A DNA stretch of 64,000 nucleotides from Sphingomonas sanguinis (GCF_019297835.1 NZ_CP079203.1:2904501-2968500); one strand, 5' to 3'; positions 42,334 through 51,479 are shown, counted from the stretch's first letter. Translations and numbers: made by a program. The notes: generated by a model from the letters alone, not told the origin.

Positions 42334-42795
42334 ATGGATCTCCGTGCAAGCCTCGTCGCGCTGCTGCTCCGCTTCTGGGTGCCCCTGCTCCTGACGTGTC
42401 TATATGCGATCAGGAGGGGCGGCGGTCCCGAGCGGGCCGCCGGCTGGATGCTTCTGGCCGCGGCGATCGCCACGGTCGCCGTACGGTCGGACTTCAAGGT
42501 CCGCTACGCTTTAGTGCAGGCCTCGGTCGCGGCGATCGACGTCGCACTGCTCGTGGGCCTGCTGCTGCTGGCCGCGAAGGCTGATCGAAGGTGGCCGATG
42601 CTTCTGGCCGCGCTCCATGCGGTGACGGTGCTGGGTCACGTGGGCAAGCTGCTCAACCCGGAGCTGCTGCGCCTCGGCTATGCGGTGATGATCGCGTTAC
42701 CGACACTGCCGGGGCTCGCGGTCCTGGCGATCGGAACGCGGCGTCACCGCTCCCGGGTACGGAGGTACGGGACAGATCCGTCCTGGAGCGGCTGA
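42334..42795 (+). CDS. Small integral membrane protein
   Basis: 153 residues with four hydrophobic helices (about residues 8-25, 38-52, 64-85 and 92-135 in two parts), no signal peptide and a basic C-terminal tail (RRHRSRVRRYG). No known family. Position 59 bp after the helical hypothetical gene and a small overlap with the RadC-like gene suggest one operon. Small membrane proteins in immune islands can be effectors, but nothing here shows that. Confidence 0.6.
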   Translation: MDLRASLVALLLRFWVPLLLTCLYAIRRGGGPERAAGWMLLAAAIATVAVRSDFKVRYALVQASVAAIDVALLVGLLLLAAKADRRWPMLLAALHAVTVLGHVGKLLNPELLRLGYAVMIALPTLPGLAVLAIGTRRHRSRVRRYGTDPSWSG

Positions 42796-43367
42796 TCGCG
42801 ATCTGCGGACTGGATGATCCCGGAGGAAGGGCCGATCTTCTGCTCCGGGAGTTCGGTTCCGCCGGCGCCGTCCTGGGATCGGCAGGGGGCCTGCGTCTGC
42901 GCAGATGCGTCGGGGATCCGCGCATGGAGGAACTCGTCGGCGCCGTTTCGGACGTCCTGCGGTGCGCCCTCGCCGGCGGGGTGCGCGGCCGATGCGTCCT
43001 TGCCGATCGGGTGGCGGTGCTCGAATACCTTCGCATAGAGATGGCGTTCACGCGTCGCGAGACGCTCCGCGTGCTCTACCTCGATGCCGGCCACCGGCTC
43101 CTCCTGGACGAGGTCGCCGCGGAGGGCACCGTCGACTCCCTATCGTTCTACGCCCGCGAGATCGTGATCCGTGCGCTTGAAGTCGGCGCCGTGGGGCTCG
43201 TCCTGGCGCACAACCACCCGGGAGGAAGCCCAGACGCCTCGCCTGCCGACCTCGCGGCCACGGACGCCCTCGTCAGAGCCTGCTCCCCCCTGGGCATCGC
43301 CGTCCTCGATCATCTCGTGGTAGCGGAACAGGGCACGCGCAGCTTACGCGTCGGCACGAAGGCGTGA
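42783..43367 (+). CDS. RadC-like JAB/JAMM-domain protein
   Basis: About 195 residues; no clear ATG/GTG/TTG start, so the start given is approximate (a CTG) and overlaps the membrane-protein gene. The C-terminal half is a RadC-type JAB domain (PF04002): ETLRVLYLDAGHRLL, then GAVGLVLAHNHPGGSPDASPADLAATD with the HxH and Ser-x-x-Asp metal-site residues of JAMM enzymes, and AVLDHLVVAEQG. The N-terminal part is a reduced helical domain. Despite its name RadC is not a repair protein of known chemistry; RadC-like genes are common in mobile and defence regions. Overlaps the next gene by 4 bp. Confidence 0.75.
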   Translation: MERLIAICGLDDPGGRADLLLREFGSAGAVLGSAGGLRLRRCVGDPRMEELVGAVSDVLRCALAGGVRGRCVLADRVAVLEYLRIEMAFTRRETLRVLYLDAGHRLLLDEVAAEGTVDSLSFYAREIVIRALEVGAVGLVLAHNHPGGSPDASPADLAATDALVRACSPLGIAVLDHLVVAEQGTRSLRVGTKA

Positions 43368-43846
43368 ACGGGTCGGCCCACCGTCCCTGGAACGACGCAG
43401 CCTCCGATCTGCTCGATTCGACCGTGACGAAGCTGCGGGCGCTGCTCGATCACGCCCCCAGGAGCGTGCGGAGGCGGTTCGTGCTTCCGCCGACGGAGGG
43501 CGACAGCCAGGAGGCGGTGGCGCGGATGCTCTACGAGCAGCGCCGGATGCGTGCGGAGGCGTTCGGAGACCACTCCACGGTGTTCGTGGAGCCGGCGTGG
43601 GACCTCCTCCTCGACCTGTTCCTGGCGCGGGCCGAAGGCCGGATCGTGTCAGCGTCCGCGACCAGCATCGGAGCGTGCGTCCCGCCGACCACGGCGCTGA
43701 GATGCGTGGGCGCGCTCAGACGAAGAGGCCTCGTGACGACGCGTCCCCATCCGACGGATCGGCGGATGAAGGTGGTCGAACTATCGCCGGACGGCGCCGC
43801 GATGGTCGAGCGCTACCTCTCGATGCTCAGGTCGCCGGGCGACTGA
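43364..43846 (+). CDS. Winged-helix (MarR-like) DNA-binding protein
   Basis: 160 residues from a GTG overlapping the RadC-like stop (GTGA). After a helical N-terminal region, the winged helix is seen as WDLLLDLFLARAEGRIVSASATSIGACVPPTTALRCVGALRRRGLVTTRPHPTDRRMKVVELSPDG, with the DRR and wing as in MarR proteins. The sphingomonad group with this long N-terminus occurs beside LuxR-type and hypothetical genes like those upstream. Probable transcription regulator of the run; target unknown. Confidence 0.75.
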   Translation: MNGSAHRPWNDAASDLLDSTVTKLRALLDHAPRSVRRRFVLPPTEGDSQEAVARMLYEQRRMRAEAFGDHSTVFVEPAWDLLLDLFLARAEGRIVSASATSIGACVPPTTALRCVGALRRRGLVTTRPHPTDRRMKVVELSPDGAAMVERYLSMLRSPGD

Positions 43847-43951
43847 AGCGCGCAGGCCCCGGTTCCGCAGGTTTCCGATCCCACCGATCCGGTGACGAAG
43901 CCGCTTGGCATCCTACGTGCGTCGGGCCCACAGCGATGCGGGAGAATCGCC

Positions 43952-45061
43952 ATGGACGTGTTCAAGCTCACGCTGCTGCCGGCCGGAGACGGCGACTGCC
44001 TGCTGCTCACCTGGGGCGACGACGGCGGTCTGCACCACATGATCGTCGACGGCGGCCGCGCGTCAGCCTACCCCAGGCTGCACGCCCGCCTCGCGGACAT
44101 GGCACGCAGATCCGAGCCCCTGCACCTCTACGTGCTCACCCACATAGACGCCGACCACATCGCGGGGGCGCTCACCTTCCTCCGCGCGAAGGATCGTCCG
44201 CTCGCCCCGGCGGACGTCTGGTTCAACGGACATGCGCAGACGCGGCGCGTGTGCCGGAGGAGCTTCAGACAGGGCGACGAATATTCAGAACTCCTCGCCG
44301 GAACCGGCTGGCCGTGGAACCGCCACTTCCGAGACGGGGTGGCCGCCGTCGAGACGGCGCCGGATCCGATCGACGTGGCTGGATTGCGGATCACGATGCT
44401 CTCGCCGACGCTCGAGCGGCTGGCACGGCTGGGTGAGGAATGGGACCGCTGGTTCACGGGGGCTCCCGGACGCCCCGAGCGTCGTGGCACGCGCAGGCCC
44501 GGCGAGCAGCTGACGCCGATTCCCGAGCCGCTCGTGCTGGAGCCGCTCGCGGTGGACGGACCGATCGATACCGAAACGCCGAACGGCTCGAGCATCGCCT
44601 TCATCGCGGAATGGCGCGGCAGACGGGTCCTGCTGGGTGCCGATGCGCACCCCGACGTCCTCGCATCCTCCCTCGGCCCCCTGGCCGCGGCCGAGGGGGG
44701 GCGCCTGCACGTCGACCTCCTCAAGGCCCCGCACCACGGCAGCGCGAAGAACATGAGCCGACAGCTGATCGAGGCGCTGGACTGCCGGTCGCTGGCGATC
44801 TCCAGCAACGGCAACATCCACGGGCACCCCGATCCGGAGGCCATCGCGCGCTTCGTCCTGCATGGCGCCCCCGGCATGAAGCACCTGCACTTCAACTACG
44901 ACACGCCGAGGACGTCGCCGTGGCGCAGCATGGACGCCGGTGCCAGATACGGTTTCGACGCCCGCTTCCCCGAAGAAGTCGACGGCGTGATGGAAATCGA
45001 CCTGCTCGCGCTCGACGACGGCGGGGACGCCGGCGTATCCGTGGATGCGCACGAGCAGTAG
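43952..45061 (+). CDS. MBL-fold metallo-hydrolase (ComEC-like)
   Basis: 369 residues from ATG 43952 with GGGAG upstream. The metal motif HIDADH (His64, Asp66, Asp68, His69) is complete, the N-terminal strand pair (FKLTLLPAGDGDCLLLTWG and HHMIVDGG) is typical, and later ligands are in VLLGADAHPD and LLKAPHHGSAKN. The closest fold class is the ComEC/Rec2-type beta-lactamase-like domain, which often has nuclease or phosphodiesterase activity. In conflict islands such soluble MBL proteins are found next to caspase/CHAT proteases, as here (51 bp upstream of the CHAT gene). It may be a substrate, regulator or co-effector of the protease. Confidence 0.82.
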   Translation: MDVFKLTLLPAGDGDCLLLTWGDDGGLHHMIVDGGRASAYPRLHARLADMARRSEPLHLYVLTHIDADHIAGALTFLRAKDRPLAPADVWFNGHAQTRRVCRRSFRQGDEYSELLAGTGWPWNRHFRDGVAAVETAPDPIDVAGLRITMLSPTLERLARLGEEWDRWFTGAPGRPERRGTRRPGEQLTPIPEPLVLEPLAVDGPIDTETPNGSSIAFIAEWRGRRVLLGADAHPDVLASSLGPLAAAEGGRLHVDLLKAPHHGSAKNMSRQLIEALDCRSLAISSNGNIHGHPDPEAIARFVLHGAPGMKHLHFNYDTPRTSPWRSMDAGARYGFDARFPEEVDGVMEIDLLALDDGGDAGVSVDAHEQ

Positions 45062-45112
45062 GCCACGTCGCGCCGGCATCGGTGACGACATCCGACGGAC
45101 CCGGAGATCGAA

Positions 45113-47017
45113 GTGCACTGGACCAGCTTAACCGAACTCGCCGCCAGAATCGCCGCGTCGCTCGAGGTACGGCATCCCGGAATGGTGAGCCGCGTACACG
45201 CAGCGCTCCGCGGAGACGTGGTGGTGCTGGCGGGCGAGGTCGCCAGCGAGGATTGCCGCAGCGACGCCAAGCGTCTCGCTCTGTCGTTCGACGGAGTTTT
45301 CAAGGTGCGCAACGAAATCATCGTCGCCGGCTACCTGGCCCCCGCCAGCGACGACGATCTCGACTCGTACTTCCGGTCACCGGCTCCGGAACCGCCGCGA
45401 AGGAAGCGGGGATATCCCGTGGGAGGCGGCCTGCAGCGGCGCAGCGACCGGTCCGGCGTCGAACGTCGCATCGTGAAGGCCGGACGGAGACCGGACGGGG
45501 ACGTGGACCTCGTGGACGTCCTGAGATGTCCGTCGATCGGAAGCACAGGAAACCTCGTGCCTGCCGGACGCGTCGAGATCTCGGTCGATCTCAAGACCGG
45601 ATCGACGGGCGCCGCGTCGATCGCCGTGGGTCGGTTTCCCGCGGACTGGACGACGATCGCTGTCGCCGTGCAGCTGATCGCACCATGGGCGGAGGCGGTG
45701 GAAACGGTGTCGGGCGCCGTCATCCTCAACGCCGACGGCACCTCAACGCCGGCGGTCTTCTCCTGCCGGATAGCCCCGGACTTCGACGGATCGTCCGCCC
45801 AGGTGCAGGCGGTCTTCATGCACGGGACCCGGATCTGCGGCTTCCTCGCGAAGGACCTCCTCCCGACCGGGAACGCGGACGGCAGGAGCGGAGAGGCCGA
45901 CCGCGCGTCCACGGTCGACATCGGCGACGGACCCGGGGACGCATCGAGCATCTCCGCAGCGTTGACGCCGAGCGTGAGGGTGGTGCCCGACGCCGCGGGG
46001 CCCAGTCTGACCGTCACCATCACGTCGGCCGATCGCGACGCGCAGACCTGGTTCTGGCAGGCCGCCATGCCGGGAGGACTGTCGGTCGGCATCGGCCGGA
46101 TCGATCTTAAGGACGATGCAAAGCGGTTTTCGGACACCCTCCTCGGATCCTGCCCCGATCTTGCGCCCAATCGCGTCGGCCGGGTCATGGACGGCATCGG
46201 TGAGCACCTCTGGAGAGTGGCGCCCGCGGAGTTCAGGGAGGGTTACGCGAAGTGGCGCGCAGCCCTCGGCACCGACTTCCCGATCCAGTTCATCACCGAG
46301 GACCCCTACGTACCGTGGGAAATGATGAAGCCGGAGATCGCGGACGCGGGCCACCTCTTCGTCGACCATCCGGTCGCCAGGTGGCCCGCGCAGCGTACGG
46401 GGCTTCTGAGGGAGAGACTCGGCCGCGGTGAGATACTCTCCTTCGTGCCCAGCTACGCTCCGGGTCAGGGTCTGCCCCATGCGGAGCTCGAAGGCAGATG
46501 GATGGCCCAGGCGCTCGGAGCCGTGACGATGACGGCCCGCACCGATGCGTTCTTCGACGTGCTGGACGGCCGGCATCCGAACGGCGTCGCGATGATCCAC
46601 TTCGCGGGGCATGGGCGGGTGGACACGGGGCAGCGCGACGGCGGCATCCAGCTGGAGGACGGCTTCGTCGGCGTCATGGACGTCGATCAGACGCGGACCG
46701 TCGTCGGTCTCGAGTGCGCCACCCTCGTGCTGCTGAACGCGTGCGAGACCTCGGCCGGCGCCAGGATGCTCGGCACGAACACCGGCTGGGGAGCGGCAAT
46801 CGCCGCCCGGGGCTTCGGTGGGCTCCTCGCTCCGCTCTGGGAGGTCGACGACGGCATGGCGTTGGAGATGATTAAGGCCGTGCTGCCCGCGCTCCTGCAG
46901 AGGCGGGAGACCCTCGGCGAGTCGCTCAGAACGGCACGACGGGTGCACTGCGCGTCGTCCGCCTCCGCCTTCGCCTACCTGGCGCACGGCGACGTGATGG
47001 CGACGTTTCCGTCCTAG
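45113..47017 (+). CDS. CHAT-domain protease with N-terminal BON-like domain
   Basis: 634 residues from a GTG with GGAG 7 bases before it. Residues 8-72 (IAASLEVRHPGMVSRVHAAL, VVVLAGEVASED, FDGVFKVRNEIIV) resemble a BON domain. The middle 300 residues include an immunoglobulin-like beta region. The C-terminal CHAT (caspase HetF-associated) domain has His500 in MIHFAGHGRVD and Cys544 in VLLNACETSAGA, a full dyad. CHAT proteases act in immune systems such as Craspase-type and gasdermin-linked modules. The partner is probably the MBL protein just upstream. The stop overlaps that of the convergent subtilase (shared CTAG). Confidence 0.88.
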   Translation: MHWTSLTELAARIAASLEVRHPGMVSRVHAALRGDVVVLAGEVASEDCRSDAKRLALSFDGVFKVRNEIIVAGYLAPASDDDLDSYFRSPAPEPPRRKRGYPVGGGLQRRSDRSGVERRIVKAGRRPDGDVDLVDVLRCPSIGSTGNLVPAGRVEISVDLKTGSTGAASIAVGRFPADWTTIAVAVQLIAPWAEAVETVSGAVILNADGTSTPAVFSCRIAPDFDGSSAQVQAVFMHGTRICGFLAKDLLPTGNADGRSGEADRASTVDIGDGPGDASSISAALTPSVRVVPDAAGPSLTVTITSADRDAQTWFWQAAMPGGLSVGIGRIDLKDDAKRFSDTLLGSCPDLAPNRVGRVMDGIGEHLWRVAPAEFREGYAKWRAALGTDFPIQFITEDPYVPWEMMKPEIADAGHLFVDHPVARWPAQRTGLLRERLGRGEILSFVPSYAPGQGLPHAELEGRWMAQALGAVTMTARTDAFFDVLDGRHPNGVAMIHFAGHGRVDTGQRDGGIQLEDGFVGVMDVDQTRTVVGLECATLVLLNACETSAGARMLGTNTGWGAAIAARGFGGLLAPLWEVDDGMALEMIKAVLPALLQRRETLGESLRTARRVHCASSASAFAYLAHGDVMATFPS

Positions 47018-49533
47018 ACGGCGACGACCGCCGGCACGTCCACCAGCAACCCGGCCGGAACGGCATTCCGCATCTCGACCATGAGATCGCCTCTGACGGT
47101 CGGCGTGCGGATCGACGTGATCAGGCTGAATCGGACGGGAACGTCGGCCTTCTCGACCCGTCGACCGGCAGCCCACCAGCCCCTGACGGGCATGACGTTG
47201 ACGAGCCGCCGTCCGACGAGCTGGTAGGCCGGTCCCCTCCAGACGTCCTGATGGACCGTTCCGCGATTCCGCCGCTGCCAGCCGAGCAGCCAGCCCGCAT
47301 CGTCCGCCGTCGAGGAATCCCCGGCCACGGCCCGGTTCACCCTGCGCTGAGCCTGAACCTCGCTCTCCTGGTACCTCTGCATGTCGAACCTGAGGCCATG
47401 CGACGGATAGAACTGCCGCCGCTCGAGTCCCGCGCTGTGCAGGTCCGGTTCGACGAAGTAGGAAAGCGTGCAGCGCAGTTCGACCTCGGTTCCCGCCAGG
47501 GAGCGTAGCGCGGCATCCGGCCACGGCAGTCGGAAGCTCTTCATCTGACGGAGCTTGACGCTGCCGCCCGAACCGGGCTCATAGGGCAGGAGTTCGTCCT
47601 CGGCGACGAGGGTCGCCGCGTTCGAGGCGCTCCAGAAGACGCGCTCCTCGTCCGGAACGCCCCAGCCGAAACAGTCCAGCGTGGCGGCGACGGCGTCCCG
47701 CGGCATCGCGCCGGCTCGGACCAGCGCCGTCCGTCGCGCCTCCATGGCGTCGGTCCATTCCGCGCAATGCACGAGCAGACCCCGTACGGTCTCCGGACGA
47801 AGCGCGGGATATCGCGCCATCACCCGGGCCGCGAGGCGAGCCGCGGCTGCGCAGGCCGCCGACGTGTCGCCCGTCAGGGTAATGCGATCGATCCTATTGG
47901 AAGTGGTGGCGATCATGTCCGGACCATGCGCCCGCGAGGTGGTGCCGCCGGGATCGATGCCGTGGTTGCCGCCCTCCATGACGATGTCCGGCTTGTGGCG
48001 GCGACCGTCCCAAGCCTGAGCCGTGCGCGACCGGGGCGACAGATTGCCCTCGTCGGCCAGAGGCGTCGGTCCCGAACACTTGGACGTCAGCGCTCCCACG
48101 GACAGAACGTTGAGCGCCTGGGCGGGCGACTGGATCCCGTCCTCCTCGTTCAGCTTGGCATACGCCGCGACCTGATAGGGGGCGGTGGCCGTGGTCGTCA
48201 CGTTCCCGACGGCGACGCAGAACAGCCGGCCGGCCAGACCGTCGTTGAAGGCCAGCGCATCCATCGAACCCGAGCTGGACGTCGGGCGACCGTCCTCGGC
48301 CTCCCCGACGATCGTGGCGGCCAGGCAGTAGACGCGCGGGTGGCGGACGCTACCCTCCGCCAGGGCCACCGCCCTCGCGATGGCATCGCGCGCCGGCAGC
48401 TTCACCACGCTGTCGGGATTGAAGACGACGACGGATTCCAGCCCGGTCTCCAGGGCCACCCGCCCGCTCGTGGCGGCGAGGTCCGAAAGGTCGCCGTACA
48501 ACGCGACGCCGGCCATCATCGAACCGTGACCGTGGGCATCGAAGGGGTCCCATGCACCGACCACTGCACGACAGCGCGCTGCCGGGAGGGAGTGGGAGAG
48601 CAGCGCGCTGCCGGGATTGACCCCCGTGTCCAGCAGGGTGACCCAAGGTGCGGCTGGAGGCGCAGGCACGACCCGCGTCGAAATCGCCGCGATCTGTCGG
48701 AGCCTCTCCGGCGGCGGCAGGTCCTGGTGATCCGCGATGAAGTTGGACGCGCCGCGGAGTTCGACGACGGCCGCACTGCGGAGCACCAGCCTGGCGAGCG
48801 CGGCCTTCGTGGCGACGCAGTTATAGACGGCGATGTCGACGAATTCGGTGGCGGTCCCGGTGATCCCGATGCGGAGTTGCGCGGCGCCCGTCTCGAAGAC
48901 CTCCCGCATGGAGCTGCGGACCCATATCTCCCATTCGACCGCGCCCCTCGCGCGCGGGAAGTGCTCGAGCGGATCCGTCCAGAGATCCTCGATCTCGGCC
49001 GGGCGGAACGTCTCGGCGCTCTCGAACAGCCAGAAGCTCCTGGTCCGGCGGACGGCCGCACCGTCGGCGGTCTGATCGTCCGTCAGTTCGTCGGGGTCCT
49101 CCTCGGGCTGCTCCCACTCCTCGTAGCCGTCGAGTGCCTTGTTAAGGCTCTTAAGCGCATTCGAACTGAGGTAGTAGACGGCCCGGTCGCGTTTGCGCGC
49201 GCCTTGGACGTCGAGGAAGCGTCTCACGTTGAGCAGCTGCCTGCCCCGGCTGTTCGCCCTCAGCGTATCCCCCACCGCCAGCCGCTCCCCCTCGCGAGAA
49301 TGGACCGTCACGGTGACGCCCAGCTTGGACTTGGGAATGCCGAGAGCGACCTGTTCCGCCCGGAGCGCCCGCGCCTCCTCGGACAGCCTGCCGAGGTCGC
49401 CGCGCAGCCGCCCGGCGTGCGCCACCCGATCCGACACGGCACTCGGCCGATCCGTGCCTCCGCGACCGACCGGTTCGAATTCCTCGGAGGCGCGGCCCAG
49501 ACCACGGACGACCAGATGACGATGGAGCGGCAT
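47014..49533 (-). CDS. Subtilisin-like serine protease (S8 family)
   Basis: 839 residues, no signal peptide, so cytosolic. The S8 triad is complete: Asp302 in VTLLDTGVN, His336 in AHGHGSMMAG and Ser558 in GDTSAAC, with oxyanion Asn in AVGN (about 444). The 290-residue N-terminal region (with an acidic helix EEWEQPEEDPDELTDD) and the 200-residue C-terminal beta region are not secreted-subtilase propeptide or P-domain types. It follows the AAA ATPase gene by 45 bp. A cytosolic S8 protease paired with an AAA ATPase is a conserved gene pair seen near defence genes; the ATPase may feed or gate the protease. Confidence 0.88.
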   Translation of the reverse strand: MPLHRHLVVRGLGRASEEFEPVGRGGTDRPSAVSDRVAHAGRLRGDLGRLSEEARALRAEQVALGIPKSKLGVTVTVHSREGERLAVGDTLRANSRGRQLLNVRRFLDVQGARKRDRAVYYLSSNALKSLNKALDGYEEWEQPEEDPDELTDDQTADGAAVRRTRSFWLFESAETFRPAEIEDLWTDPLEHFPRARGAVEWEIWVRSSMREVFETGAAQLRIGITGTATEFVDIAVYNCVATKAALARLVLRSAAVVELRGASNFIADHQDLPPPERLRQIAAISTRVVPAPPAAPWVTLLDTGVNPGSALLSHSLPAARCRAVVGAWDPFDAHGHGSMMAGVALYGDLSDLAATSGRVALETGLESVVVFNPDSVVKLPARDAIARAVALAEGSVRHPRVYCLAATIVGEAEDGRPTSSSGSMDALAFNDGLAGRLFCVAVGNVTTTATAPYQVAAYAKLNEEDGIQSPAQALNVLSVGALTSKCSGPTPLADEGNLSPRSRTAQAWDGRRHKPDIVMEGGNHGIDPGGTTSRAHGPDMIATTSNRIDRITLTGDTSAACAAAARLAARVMARYPALRPETVRGLLVHCAEWTDAMEARRTALVRAGAMPRDAVAATLDCFGWGVPDEERVFWSASNAATLVAEDELLPYEPGSGGSVKLRQMKSFRLPWPDAALRSLAGTEVELRCTLSYFVEPDLHSAGLERRQFYPSHGLRFDMQRYQESEVQAQRRVNRAVAGDSSTADDAGWLLGWQRRNRGTVHQDVWRGPAYQLVGRRLVNVMPVRGWWAAGRRVEKADVPVRFSLITSIRTPTVRGDLMVEMRNAVPAGLLVDVPAVVAV

Positions 49534-49578
49534 ACGGTAGGGTTAGCAGTCCGATGTCACGACTGCCAATCGCACTTC

Positions 49579-50559
49579 TCACCGATCCGGTCGGGATCTC
49601 TCCGAGAGCGCCGCGACGAGGATCCCGCCGTCGAGCAGGCCGTCGTTCTCGAGCACGGCGTCGCGGGCCGCATCCTCGCCCGCAGCGACGATGTCCGCCT
49701 GACTGAGCCCGGACGCCGCGCTGCAGACCACGTCCCAGTCGAAGCCCGAGAGATCGAAGCGGGGGAGCCTGTGGGTCAGGATCCGCCTGACGTGCTCGGG
49801 TTCGGGAAGGTCGTAGCGGATGGTTGCGTCGAAGCGCCGGAAGATCGCCCGATCGAGCAGTTCCTGATGGTTCGTCGCCGCCAGGACGAGGCTCCCCGAT
49901 GCGTCCTCGTCGAGGAACTGCAGGAAGGAGTTCAGCATGCGGCGGGCCTCGCCGATGTCGTTCTCCGCCCCACGCCGCGTGGCGAGCGCATCGACCTCGT
50001 CGAAGAAGTAGACGCCGCGCGCGTTGGTCATCGCGTCGAAGACGATCCGCAGCTTCGCGGCGGTCTCTCCCATGAACTTGGTGATGACGCCGTCCAGAAG
50101 CACGGTGAACAGCGGCAGGCCGAGTTCGCCCGCTATCGCGGCCGCCGTCGTCGTCTTGCCGGTACCGGGCGGTCCCGACAGGAGCAGCTTGCGCCGCGGA
50201 TGAAGGCCCTGGTCCGCCAGGAGACCGCGCTCGCGCTGCTCGCGAACGATGCGCCGCAGCCGGGCGCCGACGTCGTCCGCCACCACGACGTCCGACAGCC
50301 GCGTCTCGGGATAGGACGCCCGGACGAGCGAGGCGAGTTCACCCCGGGGTGCGGCGATGAGTGCCGGCCGCGTCGAGGTCCGACGTTCGCCGATCTCCTC
50401 CTTCAGCGACCCCACGAGCGTGCCTATCTCCTCGGCCATCCGATGATGGCCCGCGCTGCGCGCGTCGTTGGCGATGTGTTCGGCGATCGCGAGGAAGCGT
50501 TCGTCATCTCCGGCCGCATGGCTCCGGATCATCCCGATCAATTGCTTGCTGCTGGCCAT
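49579..50559 (-). CDS. AAA+ ATPase, partner of the subtilase
   Basis: 326 residues. Walker A is GPPGTGKTT (129-137), Walker B VYFFDEVDA (183-191), sensor 1 in LVLAATNHQELLDRAI, arginine finger in FRRFDATIRYDLP, and a C-terminal helical lid ending in LSQADIVAAGEDAARDAV. It is a classic single-domain AAA+ protein (Vps4/spastin/FtsH-like core) with a 90-residue helical N-terminal adaptor (including EEIGTLVGSLKEEIG). It lies 9 bp after the HTH gene and 45 bp before the subtilase gene, so the three are one operon. Probably an unfoldase or conformational switch for the protease. Confidence 0.88.
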   Translation of the reverse strand: MASSKQLIGMIRSHAAGDDERFLAIAEHIANDARSAGHHRMAEEIGTLVGSLKEEIGERRTSTRPALIAAPRGELASLVRASYPETRLSDVVVADDVGARLRRIVREQRERGLLADQGLHPRRKLLLSGPPGTGKTTTAAAIAGELGLPLFTVLLDGVITKFMGETAAKLRIVFDAMTNARGVYFFDEVDALATRRGAENDIGEARRMLNSFLQFLDEDASGSLVLAATNHQELLDRAIFRRFDATIRYDLPEPEHVRRILTHRLPRFDLSGFDWDVVCSAASGLSQADIVAAGEDAARDAVLENDGLLDGGILVAALSERSRPDR

Positions 50560-50568
50560 CGTGCGCCC

Positions 50569-50907
50569 CTAGTGCTTCCGTTCGACGAGGTCGAGAGCTC
50601 GCGCCATCAATGTCCGCGCGGCATCCAGAAGCATGGCGCATTCAGATAATAAACGCAACGATTCCTGCACCGGGTGATCCTCGTTTCCGTCGCCGCTGGC
50701 GGGGTTGAGCAGCTTGGCGGCCCGGTCTCGCAACGAGGGTGAGAACGAGCGCGAGGACAGACTTCTGCTGATCGTACCTTTGTCTACTCCGAGGAACGAG
50801 GCGAGTGCGCTCTGCGAGACCTCATGCCGTCGCATGAAGTCCCTCAGTCCGGCGGCCAGCGCCTCGTCCGTTTCACGAGCCCGTCTGCCCATGTCGCCAT
50901 GTTGCAT
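50569..50907 (-). CDS. HTH regulator of the AAA-subtilase operon
   Basis: 112 residues. The HTH is seen as LRDFMRRHEVSQSALASFLGVDKGTISRSLSSR (about 21-53), an XRE/lambda-repressor-like pattern. The C-terminal part is helical (ESLRLLSECAMLLDAARTLMARALDL) and may mediate dimerisation. The ATG lies within a set of GTTGCAT repeats that look like an operator, so it is likely self-repressing and controls the operon it heads. It could alternatively act as the silencing switch released during infection. Confidence 0.75.
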   Translation of the reverse strand: MQHGDMGRRARETDEALAAGLRDFMRRHEVSQSALASFLGVDKGTISRSLSSRSFSPSLRDRAAKLLNPASGDGNEDHPVQESLRLLSECAMLLDAARTLMARALDLVERKH

Positions 50908-50938
50908 TTAACGTTGCATTTTGAAAGCCCCGTGCAAC
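50901..50938 (-). promoter_or_regulatory. Candidate operator of the HTH gene
   Basis: GTTGCAT occurs at 50901-50907 and 50913-50919 (12-bp period) and its complement core TGCAAC at 50933-50938, together spanning the start codon of the HTH gene. On the coding strand the gene begins with ATGCAAC and the same words repeat just upstream. An operator over the start codon is typical of self-repressing XRE-type regulators. Confidence 0.5.
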
Positions 50939-51479
50939 ACTCAAGATGTCTTCTCGATCGGGGAAGCGGGCTGGAGCAGGAGGAGCGAGACCTCGTCATG
51001 AAGACGGGTACGGCTTCTTTCGCACACGCTGCCGGAATCTACTTCCTGAATGGCGTTTGCCCATGGAGCGGGGCTGTACCAGACTGGCAAGGCCGTGGCC
51101 GGTGGCCACGTCCATCGATCGCCTTCGCTTGTCCTGAGTACCTGCGCTCTGCCGCTCGTCGGCTCGGGCTCGCTCTTCCGAGCCGTCCTAGCTGTGCAGA
51201 CGGACGTCCTGCACCAGTGGAAATCGTTTCTGCCGAAATGCGTACGCCGCCTCACCCCGGTCGCCGGATTCCACGTCAGCGACCTCCGTGTCGGCGGGGC
51301 GAAGTTCATCACGAGAATCAAAGCCGAACGGGTCATGCTCGTCCGCGATGTCAGTCTCAGGCGGGTTGCGGTGGCGGCTGTCACCGGGACGCCGGTCCTC
51401 ACCGAGAACTTCGTAGGCTATTCGGGGTGAAGGGCGGATGCGATCCCGGTCATCGTCTCCCGGCCGCTCGCGTTCGAGC
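50939..51479. other. 541-bp stretch with no recognised gene
   Basis: Open frames up to 150 codons on both strands overlap one another here, without ribosome sites or known motifs. The plus-strand one at 51050-51430 has the most natural composition but nothing supports it further. The stretch holds the promoter side of the HTH-AAA-subtilase operon. Confidence 0.4.

Noticed and set aside
51050..51430. 126-codon plus-strand ORF in the gap after the HTH operon
   Set aside because: Composition is fairly natural but there is no ribosome site, signal or family motif, and an equally long frame lies opposite.
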